DNA of 64,000 nucleotides from Lineus longissimus (lineage: Eukaryota; Nemertea; Pilidiophora; Heteronemertea; Lineidae): contig NC_088309.1 in NCBI RefSeq assembly GCF_910592395.1, forward strand, positions 19,778,599-19,842,598, read 5' to 3'. Every line of letters begins with the position of its first letter. The stretch's first letter is position 1. Under the pieces are notes generated by a model. That model saw only the letters and a program-made list of their open reading frames with translations, was not told the origin of the DNA and searched no databases. The translations under genes and the position numbers were made by a program. Below, in pieces: positions 48,987 to 60,900 of this stretch.

Positions 48987-51900
48987 CTAACTATCGTATA
49001 TCTGTCGCGATAACTCATTTATTCCCTTATTGCGTTGTATCTCTGAATTGATGTTGTCAAGCTCATTTCGAAGACGCGAGTTGGCATCAAGTATTTCATC
49101 TGCAATAGAGAAAGCATTTAGGTTAAGGAGTGTCCTCAAACATCAATGTGGTTCACAATCCTTAGAATTGAGCCCGACTCCCTCCCCCTCCCAAAGTCCT
49201 AACATATTACATTGACAACCCAGTGCATACGAACTCTAATACTCGATTGTTTTACTTGAAAAAACAATCCCAACAAGCCCTTCTTGCATCAATCCCTTAA
49301 CCATTTGAAACAAAGTCATTTTAAAGAAACTTTATACTCTATACCTCGGGCCAAAGGCAGAGATACTAGGTCAATAAACCCAACTGGCACCTTACTGAAG
49401 TTGTACGTAAACACGCTCATCCTGCCTTTTGGAGGGGAATACTCCCTGAAAAGGCACCTTCAAGTGCAGATCGTATGCTGAAGAAGAAAGCAGCACCCGA
49501 CCACAGAACAAGTGAAATTGGCAAAACCATGACACTGGAAATTGCTGCAGTGGAGACTGACCTTAGCAGGGTTTGCACACAGAAAGCAATGAGAAAGCTA
49601 GCCAACACCATATTTCTTGGATTTCAAGGAGTCCAATCTGAGTAGCTGCTTTGCATATTCAGATGTTGAAATCCAAGAAATATATGATCAAATGGAATTG
49701 GACAAGAAGCTTTTCCAAAATATGAACGGATAGACAAAGCTGCAAATATTATTGACTTTGCAAAAGCTAATAGTCCAGGCAGTAAAGTAGGGTGACTTGT
49801 TTAGAAGAAGCCAGAATGGGTGATAATATCTTGATTTGGCACAACAGCAAAGTTGCCCCCAATGGCAAAAGTCACCCCACTTTATGGTTGAGTATTGTAA
49901 GCACTATGTTAGCGGGGGAAGAACTCAAAAAGTAAGTATTGTTACCATGATGATTTTGTCAGTGGTGTGTACCTGTTCCACCCTGTGGATTGACCTGTTG
50001 GCTGGTAGTAGACTTTCGGGGGATTGGATCGGGTGTAGGACCTGTAAGTATAAAACAATTATAGGACACCATGCCCTGGAAAAAGGATAATGATTGAAAT
50101 ACAACTCATCTTTCATCCCTAAAACAACCAGGAAAGACAAAAGAGAGGTCTACTCTCATAATGTTATTCACTATGCTTGTCTATTTCACATCAATGATAT
50201 ATCTCATTTTAAATTCAACTTGTTAAATCCTTAGAAGACTGACACAAGTACACCCGGGTATCAAGCATCAACTACTAAACATGTTATTTTATGGGACCCA
50301 GGCACATGTTGCTCTAAGCTTGGCAGCTTGAGAAGTCACTGTTGTCTGCCTTTTGTGAAGTCTGTGTACATTGAATTCCATCCATTTCCACCTGGTGTCA
50401 ATGAGGCACATCTTGTGGGCGAAATGCGCCTGGTTTTGGTGCGATGGTTCACCAATGTCATTACAGAGTGTACTAGCAACAGTAAAGCATCAAAGTGTTA
50501 CATAAACCACTGGTGCATTGCAGGTGGATAGAAAGTACATTTACACAATTCAAAACCAAAAATAATGCATCTGAAACTTTTCGGATATGAAGGTCCTGAA
50601 GTTTTGTTTCCGCTACAGCAGGAACTGCTGGAGAGTGCAGGAATTCAGGTGTCAGATTAATTTTGATGTAAGTTATTCCAGGCTCTGCATCTGCAACTGA
50701 TGACAAAGTCTGTGGAACAGCAATGGTCTGCTGCTTAAATGGAATCAGACCATTATACGCCATGAAGAGGGTAAGATTGTAGAATAGCGTAAACCCGAGT
50801 GCAAAGTGCAATTAGGCAAATGAAAATCATTGGTTAAGAACACACACTTCATTTAGTGATATTAGAAAGACTTCTAAGATAAACCATGATCGACAAACCC
50901 CAAACCAACAGCATGCATATTTGAAACCAATGATTCTTGTAGCAACTACTACCTAAAAGGCTTTGATTGATGCACAATTCTATACGCCCTTCTACCTTTA
51001 ACGAAACCAGAGTAAATTGGGCACCCGATTTTGTCACGCTTTTTCTGACAACCACTCAATGTACTGTGTGTTTCATAAAGCCACTGCGCTGCATCCAACT
51101 TCTGGAAGTGCACGGGTAAAAATTGCGTCCACGATTCACAGTAGCTCGAAAGGGTAGAAGGGCGTATTAAAGACACGAGCATACATTCACAGACACTGTG
51201 AAAATAGTGTAATTTACTGGGTGTGTGTCTCATGCATAACTGGCTGCAGTGATCTCTAACTGTAGGCTGTTTAAGTTGAAACACTGTGTCAATGTCAGCA
51301 TTTAAATACACGAAAATAGCATCGATAGGCCCAGAGTAGCCTCAAGGTCAGTTGTTTTTGTGTCACTAAAATCATTACCTTCCATATGGGTATAAACCTG
51401 AAAGTGACTTTGTCTTATGACTATTCTTTGGAAAGCTCTTGAAAACTACCGAGTGGTGTATGGCTACAATAGACCCACATGATATTTTTGGTGACTGGTG
51501 AACCAGAAGGGTGTAAGGGTGCATTGCGCCCTCTACAAAGCACATTGGAGAAAAGATTCAGGTGGGTCTAGCGTGGCTAGTAACCAGAACCATACAAAGG
51601 TCATCACTTTTTTTGGTAAATTGTTCATTCTCTGAAATATTTCTCAAAAACCTTGCTGACATTGGCACAAGTGACCACTACGTTCAGCCTTACCTGGTTT
51701 GCGCCTTGGTGTTGGTACTGGGTCTTGATCATCATAGACACCACTACTATTTCTTCTACTATTAGATTGCGATCCATACCTTGGCCCGTTTTGATCATTG
51801 TGGCCACCATAATACCCTGAGGGAGGCCCTGCGGGTGGAGGTCCTCGTATTTGAGTGGGACTCCCATTATGGCCGTACCCCCCTTGCGTGTCTCGCTGGT

Positions 51901-54900
51901 CTAAGCGCTGCTGGAACTTTTCACTGTAACTTTGGCCTGGATAGCTGGAATAGGTTATTAGGTCATTACCTGATTACTTCATATATTTTACTTTGTTAAA
52001 ACTACAGAAATATGTACAACGGAGAACTGTAAACTGTTAAATTTCTGCAATGCTAAAATATAACTTAGTTTTTGATGAGTCATCTCCGGCCTAAGAATCT
52101 CTTAAAAGTGGATCCAAAGGAAAGTATATTTGGGTATATACACAAACTTGTCTAACGCTATATATCCTTACCCTGCGTTTCCCCTCGGCGTGACTGGCTC
52201 ATTTAGACGATGTGGAGGTTTCATTGGAAGATGTTGTGGCAAGGTCACTGAGCGCTGTCTTTGTCGGGACTGACTATTACTACCTGGCGGAGAGTTGCCC
52301 TGGTACCCATTGGGGGCGCTGCGATAATCGACTGGAGGAAGATCACCATAAGACTGAAACAGGACATGCGTAGGTGACATAAATGGTTTAGTATCAAATA
52401 CATGTACCAAAGTTCTTCAAATGGGCAGTGGCTGAATGTAAACTCATATTTCTATCCCAAAAAACAGAGTGCCAGGCCAATAAACCCAATTGACATCGCT
52501 ACTGACTTGGGAGTTGAATATTTTCAATCGGCACTTACCCCTTGGCGGCCTCTTGCTGTGACATTGGGATCTGAATACGGATACTGAGGTTCTATACTGG
52601 CAAATCGGTTGGGCGCCTCTGAACTAAGCAGCCTGAAAGTGAAGGAAAGCATATTGAAGATGTGCAAAACCTTCGCGGCACTAGAGCATGTTGTGTGGAG
52701 CTTACGCAATGCAGAGGGTACATCAATTGTGACCAAGACTGTACATATGGAGATGCTGATCAGCAGATGGGCATTTCGTAATAAATGTAGAACTCTGCTA
52801 TCTCTGAATGCACTGAGCTCACCCTGTTAGGTATTAAATCCCGAGATGTGCCTGCTTGACAAATGCTTCAGTTTCCACCGAATAACACAACCTTTTTTTG
52901 CATTTATTTTTAATCCAATAAACAAACCAAATAAAATTAATCAAAAGTAAACAACTTGAATAAAAAATTAAGAAAAAATTCCATAACTGATAATTTCTTA
53001 ACAAAAGAAGGCGAGCTCTTACCCTCCATAGAAGCTGAATAAAAAATGGGTGACCCCTGTTAGTGCAGTGAGTGACTTATTGAAATTGTACTTAATGTCT
53101 GTGAATTTGTGATAGGTAAAATTTCAGAATCTACAGAAAATTTCACGAAAAGTAATGTCCGTAATAATATTGAATTGTCTGGAACAACATCATAATGATG
53201 AAATCAATAATGCAATTGACAAGATCAGTCGCTAGGGGCTGAAATTACGATATCAGTAATTTCTTAGTACATTTTTGGCGATTGTGATGCAGGTTTAGAT
53301 TGTGCAGGAGGGATTTAGGCTATTTTAGGCCCTTCCTGATCCGTTCATCGACCTAGAGGAATGGCACCAAGCTATTTACCCATCAATTACCTGTGATCAA
53401 TCTAACGAAACTCATGTGCGTCGCGACACCTCAAACCTACCGTTCTATTTCTTCAAGTCGCCGCTGTAACCGCTCGTTCTCGTGAGAAAGATTTTGCTGA
53501 TCTCTTCTCGTCTTATCTTTGAAACCTTGTAAGTCGTTATTCTCAGACCTGAAGTAAAATAGAATTATAAATATATGTGGTTATTGGAACTGTTTAGCTC
53601 GTTTTGCAGTCAGGTCAACTCATACCTAAAGTAACAGAGAGTATAAACCAAGTGGGTGTCCTAATGCAAGGCGTTAAGGGCAAGTTTATAACTTACTGGT
53701 GCTTTCCTGGTGCAAGTTCACTCACCGTAATGTTTCATTTTCCACCATGTATTCCTGTAACATTTCGTACAATCCACTGCCATCTGGATTGGGAGGGGGT
53801 TTCCCCAAATCTGATGGCCCATCCGACGTGTTGGGCGTTTGGACCGTACTGTCGGTGATTGGCATTGTTTTGGCAGGAGGAAGAATGGCGGACGCCAGTG
53901 GAATCTGATCAAAATCTTCTTCAGATTTGAAATCTTTGTCTCGATCCTTGTCTTCTGAAAAGATAAACAAATCTTTATAGAATTTAGGTTTTTTAAAGTG
54001 CTCATAACATTTGATACTGCCATCTACTGAAAAGTGTGATGATGATCTACAGTCAACGTTTAAGCCAAAAATGTCCCTGAACACCTTCAATTTGACAACA
54101 CACATCCTGCCTATAGTCTCCCATTAATGGCTAACGGAAAAAATTCAATGAAATTTTACTCACTGCTTTTCCTTGCATTCTGTTTCATCAGTTTCAAGAA
54201 CTGTTCATCATTCTCTTTCTGAAGTTTTCCTCGAGGTTTTTCTGGGAAGTTTAGCTGCAATATACATGTACAAATAAAAATCTTCACAAATTTTTTCCAT
54301 TTGGTTAATACGGTTAAGGAAAAAGTTGTAGGGTATCAAGTAAATATGAATCCAGGGTATCCAGTATGAGCCAGACCTGCTCAGGGCAAGCCAAAGACCC
54401 TCTCCAAGTATGAATTGCATAGCATATGATCAAGTATACTTGATAGGATGCCCTCTCTGCACCTTAAGATAGTGTTTCCTTCCCAATTACCCAATTGGTG
54501 CCTAACTGTAGTGGCACGCAACAAAATTGTACAAGAGCAAACAAAGCGACAGAAGAAGTAGAAGACTCACCTGCTGCCTTAGGTAATGGTTTTCCTGCCG
54601 TAGGATCTTGAGTTCACGCTTCAGGGTCAGAATGAGCTTCTCTCTTGGATCCATCTTCACGATTGGCTTATTCTTGATCTTTTTTGCTCGGTTAGCATAT
54701 CTCAGCGTGTTCATTGTCTCCGCTGTGTTCTGACTCGACGGAGACACACATGCAATCTGAGCGAAAAAGAGATTCTGTTTAGTGAAGTTATGGAATCGAG
54801 CAACTGGTATTAAGAGAAAGCAATAGCTACTGATTCCAACAAACCTAAGTGTTCTGCTTGCCTAAGATGTTAATATACTGATGCCTCTATTATCACAGCT

Positions 54901-57900
54901 CAAGGCCTATGTGCATGAGGGGGTGAAGGGGGAACCTGTCCTGACGTCTCATTATAAAAAATAGCCCCATCCCAAGTCCTAACAGGAAATTTCAGCAAAT
55001 CCCCGACAAAGTCTTCTGTCCCTCCAAAATCCTGATACCAAACAGGCCAACTCCGGACACGAACCCAGTATTGAGCTGTTTAATACAACCCAAAAGATAC
55101 CGTTGTTTTAAAACACCTTCGTAAAGTTGGCAATTTTAACATGCAAGCATATTTCAACAGAAAAAAATAACAAAAAAACTACAATACACTAACGCCCTCC
55201 TTTAACATATTCATGATGATTGCGAAAAATATAATTCCACTCCATCTTTTGTTTTCTAGTCGGGACACACAAATTAAGACATGGAAATATCACAAATAGC
55301 AAGATCGTCAAATATGTTGAACCATGTGAAGATTCAGCTAGAAAATGGTCCAACACTAAAACTTGTTACAAGCTTTCTGAATCAAACTAAATGGCTATGA
55401 ATATCATTATCGTTTAATTGCAAAAGCCCCGGGGATCCCTGCCTTATTGGTTTTATAGAGGTGAGAATGAAACCAATCAATTATGCATCATAAAAGGCTG
55501 TCAAATTGTCAAGACATACTGTATCGCCAAATTCATGTTGGCGTTTTATTTTCGTGGATTTCGATAGTTACCGCGATTCAAAAAATGAAAACTGCAAAAC
55601 ATTTTTTTTTTTTTTAATTAGAAACATCGAAAGGAATTAAATGTAAAGTTTTATAGTGTTTTAGAAATTTTTCATTACTTGCAGCAATAATGAGGTGCGA
55701 AAATTTGCTGGTTTACAGTAATATTGGAAATTAATGTACCCAGTCGATTTGGCAAAGTGCTGTAAGTTTACCTAGCTTAAGCTATTAACCAAGTACACAA
55801 TAACAGTTCTTTATTAAAAGCTCAGTCAACAAGCATTGATAGATGGATATTTTCTCAATTGTAAAGTTGATTATCGGCAGGATCGAAGACTAAAACGCAA
55901 AAAAGCAGTGTGATAGGTTTAAACATGTTAAACCTTTATTGTAGAGAGAGAGACTGACCCAAAGAAATGTACACACTCTCATTTTCTGACAGTTACGCCG
56001 ACAAAAATGCTTTGCAGATGACAAAGATGACATAATTCATCAAGAAAGTACCATTCTTTAGGAACTCATGCTCTAATTAGCCACATGAAATTGTGTAGCT
56101 CACAGTCTAAAAACGTCCCACTAGGATTCCAAGACAATTTTATACATTGAAGCCAAAAATCTGAAAACCTCACCATGAGAGTAACTCCACTTCCGCCTAT
56201 ACTGTCTGCTAACAGTTTGGTTAGTTTACTGTCTCGGTACGGTATATGCCCCGATCTTTTCTTACTGTCCGCCAATGCTGATATACAGTTGCCCAGCACC
56301 AGTAAACTCTTGTTGATGTTGTTGGTTTCGGCCATGAATTCCCCACTTATGATGGTTGAATCTTTCACCTTTTCACTCCCTGAAAAATGTATCATCACAG
56401 ACAATGTAAATCTTCTGCTTCCAAGGCAAGGAAGTGACATAGCTTAATATTCCAGTGACTGCCATTGGGCGAACAGGATTCAAGTCCCTTGACTGCAGGA
56501 GGAAACCTACACTGTCAAAGAGAGTTGCCCTCTCTATCACATCTGTATGATACTGGGTCTGACTGAGAATTGAACCTGTGACGTCAGAGATGACTTGCGC
56601 TAGTGTTTCCATTGCACTACTCTGAAAGCCCATCCAGCTATCAGGTTAAGATTAGCAATTTACACTGATAAGAATAGTTGTAGATCTCTTTTCTCTCTGC
56701 AGGAGGAAACCTACACTGTCAAAGAGAGTTGCCCTCTCTATCACATCTGTATGATACTGGGTCTGACTGAGAATTGAACCTGTGATGTCAGAGATGACTT
56801 GCGCTAGTGTTTCCATTGCACTACTCTGAAAGCCCATCCAGCTATCAGGTTAAGATTAGCAATTTACACTGATAAGAATAGTTGTAGATCTCTTTTCACA
56901 CAACCACTTACCCGCCAAATCGACAAATGTGAGTTTTCCATGTTTGGTTATGTAGAGATTCTCATCATCAGGATCGGGAATCTCATTGTCTATCATCAGC
57001 TGTAACATGGTGTGGCTCCGACTTGAGAATTCATTCATGTCATTTGGAGATGAGATACGATTACGTAACCCTGAAAAGACAACAAACGCCAAATTTATTG
57101 TAACTGGGGAGGAATCAATAATGGGGAATTGTGGAACATCAAACTTCTGGTGCCAGGGGAAAGGGGATACCTGTTCTGACCTCCTGTTATATGAAATATT
57201 CTATCTCAAATTCTTAGAGGCATTTAGGGCAAATCCAGACACAATTGTTTTCCCCTCCAAAATTTTCTCAAAGATCCCACTAAAATATGGGTGTCTATTC
57301 TGAAAAAAAATCCACTGTAAATTCTACTTCAACTACGGTAGATCTTTAGTCAGACAATATCAAATTTGGTGAGCGTTACAGAGCAAAGAAGAAGTTCTGC
57401 AGCAACGAAAGACCCTCCTTGAAGACGTATGTAGATCAAGTACTAAAATCTATTCTAGAAGGTAAGTGATCATGCCAATGATATGGATACAAGTCATATG
57501 CCTAATCATTGACCTCTTAGTACGATTTCACCCCATTTTATTTTGCAAATATCAGGTTTGACAAACACACAATGAGCAAGGAAAGCAATTCATAAATGAC
57601 ATCAAAGTGTCAAAGTAACTGATCACCCTTTAGAAAGTTCTGTTCATATACAGACCTGCTACACTGCTTTGTTAAAGGCCAAATAGTCCTCAGTTTAAAA
57701 GAGTGATAGAAATTGTATTTAACTTGATACAAAGTGACTAGATAATATCACCTTCGTATCAATTCAGTCAAAATAGGCTTAAAGAAAGTGCATACTTGGA
57801 CGCTACTTGCATGAGTTCTTCACAATCTATGTGCCATTGTGGTCGTAACGACTTAAATTAGATAGCATTACTTGGGTGGATGATAGGTATTTGTTATGAG

Positions 57901-60900
57901 AACATCAAATCACAAAAGCCTGCCAAAGGAAAACTTTGATATTTTGTCAGATTATTGCAATCTGTCTGTTCCTGGCGGTGTAGGATTCACCTGAAACCTG
58001 TTAAAGACTTCACTTTTTGAGAAATGACTGCCAAGACCAAAGTAATTGTACAAATGACCCCAAGATGCAGAATTATAGTAAGAATCACTATCACTAAATC
58101 ATTAGAGACAGAACGTTTGGCATCGTCAAGCAATTTTTATGGAAATGCTACTAGATAAAGGACTCTGAAGAAGATTAACTACCTTTTTTGTCCTTTCCTT
58201 CCTCTACCCCCACCTGAGGTTGCTGTTTGCTCGCAATCTCTACCTCATCCGGCTTTTCAGTTTCCTCCCTATCTTGTTTCTCCTCCTCCTCTGATGGCAC
58301 AGTCATTAACTCCGGATGCCGTTCCAGTAGCATCTTACCAAAACCTATCTGCACATCATCAATCTCCATTGAAAATGGCCCAATTATGCCACCGTCGTCT
58401 GTGACGAGGGAAATGACGTATTGGGCTTCTTCGTCGTGATCGAAATACATATCCTCCATTAACTCATCCTTCTTTTCCTCTTCCTCCTCCTCCTCTGGCT
58501 GAACCGGGCCCAACTCATGCCAGATTTCTCTCACTTTCTGTTTAATATCCTCAAGAGAACCTGGCTCATATTTCTGCGTCTCCGAGTCAGCAACAACCTT
58601 TTCCGGCATTCTCGGAATCTCCTTGGTCGGAGAACTCAATTCCTGGACCTGTTGACTCGTAGACCTATGTGTCGGAGGTCTAAGTGATGTATTTTTGTCG
58701 TGTAATGGTGTCTTCACCACATACACATTCTTCTTCGTACTTTCAGCAGAATTTTTTTTACGCCAGGATAGGTCAGTGCGTATGTGTTCATTATTCTGTG
58801 GGGTACCCTCAGTACCATTCCCACTAGAATTTAAATCTTCATTCACATACCTGTAACCGTCCCTACCCTGGCCTTGGGCTAAAAAATGACCCGTGCCAGA
58901 TTTTTGGTTGATGTCATGAGTACTGGTTCCCTTTTCGTTAGGGTTCTCAGGCACAGATTCGTTCACATCTCCTTTCGGAACTGTACCAGAACTTATATTC
59001 AGCGGCCCGTATGAGTAGATGTGGATCTGATTCTTGCTCGGGTCAACACTAGTGTCTCCCTGAATACTGGCGCTCTGATCCAGTGGGGCATTCCCACTGT
59101 AAGTGCCACGGCTGAACCCCCTCGAGACTGGATCTGGGGTAGCTCCTGCATATCCTCGCTCATCAGAATAACTCCGAGGTAAGGGAATAGGAGGCATCCC
59201 CCTCTGTCCTCTTAGGTTATAATCCTTACTGGGACGATCTTTCCTGTAGTGACCGTCCATACGTTTCTCATCAGGCAGGCGGCCCATCTCCTTGAAGAAT
59301 TTCTTTGCGCTCAGTTTTTCAAGGGCATAAGGGCTAATCTCTGTGTGGTTGTTATAATCATCCATTTTGAAGTGTAATGAATTAGAATCCTTACGCCTTA
59401 GATCATAACTTGCATCCCGCTGCTGTTCATGAATGTGATCTTTTAACCTCCTCTCAAAATTAACTTTGGCGTTGTCAAATTTTTGTTGCGATCCTTTTGA
59501 ATTATGCAAATAGTCCTCAGCTACATAGATTTTATTATCACCGTTATAGAACACATACCTATGTGAAGAAACCGGTATAGCGTGGCTGGAACTTTTTAGT
59601 TCCGGTCCTACTGGTGCAGAAGGAATTGGATGTGCAGGAAGAAGGTCATTTGCATGAACAATCCCAGCTCTATTATGAGTGGCAGGTGGCTTGTGTGGTG
59701 CTGTTGAGTAGTCATTCAAGTCACTCGGAGCGAAAGTGTGCAGTCTTGAATGACGGACAATATACTCGCGACCATATTCATCAAAGAGTTTATGCGGTAT
59801 TGGTTGATGTCGTGCGTCTTCTAAAGGTTTTCGGGACCTCCTGATGGGATATCTCGGTGGCCTGGACAAATTTATCGATTCCTGATCAGAGGTTTCCTGA
59901 ACAATATCAATCCTCCTGAAATGTTGTTTCGGCTTTGTGTGTACGATCTGCCGCGTTGGTTTCTTTTGTTGGCGACGCCTTGGCTTTCTCTCAAGATCAG
60001 AATAGTAGTCTAACGGTTTGGATTTCTGTTGACCGAGGTGACCATCCAATCGGTTATCAAACTCTGTATCGTATCCAATAGGTATCAACCTCTGGTGCTT
60101 TTTATGCAAATTGTCCAATCTGCTTTTCAAAGTTTTAGTTTCTGTTCGGATGTGATCCTTATCTTGCTCGGACTGAGAATCAAAGCCCACCGGAACTAAT
60201 CTTGCACGATTTTTGTTGGCATTCTTTTCCTCCAGTCGTTTTATCAAATGATCTCTTTCCCCACCTTGTGGCTCCGATCTCAGTTGTTTTCTCTGCGAAT
60301 GAACTGCTTGCTTTTTCAGCCGACTTTGAGGAAGTTTCACATTTGTATCAACTTTCTTGACATCAACGTATCGGTCCCGATCATAGGGTACAAGTACATC
60401 TAATCCTTCTCTTGGAAGCCTCGTTTTCACTTTTGGCACCCCTGTATTGGTGTCTTCTTCAGAATCATCAGAAATCACACTTGCTAACTTCTTTAATCGA
60501 TTCCGTGACTCCTTGAACCTTTTCTTGACATGTACAGCAACCTTTTTGTGTTCGTTGTATTTCCGATGAGCCTGATCAAGTTCTAAATCAGGTATATCAT
60601 CTAAGACGTATCTAGAGTCTGTACTAATTGTGCTGAAACCATGAGTATTAAAACTTTCCTCATATTCTGGCACAGAAATGAACCGTCCTTCAATGTCTAT
60701 TTGCTGATAAGTTGGCTCTTTGACATAAATGACAGGTGCTACTAGGTCCCCGGCCTCAGATTCAGATGAGTTTGACGAGTCTGGCAATAGAGTGTCAGAT
60801 TCAGACACATTTTCATAAGATCGCAAGTGTATGGCTTGCTGAACAGGTGAATCCAACGGAATAGGTCTGATCGTCTCCCTTTCCTTTTTGTTCAACTTGG

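Noticed and set aside
49490-49790. Decayed coding-like sequence on the plus strand in the last KIF12 intron
   Set aside because: Fragments such as [16 protein letters not shown] look protein-like, but stops interrupt every frame and no family could be named.
50949-51311. 120-codon minus-strand frame in a KIF12 intron
   Set aside because: It covers the MITE-like inverted-repeat element and has no splice continuity with KIF12.
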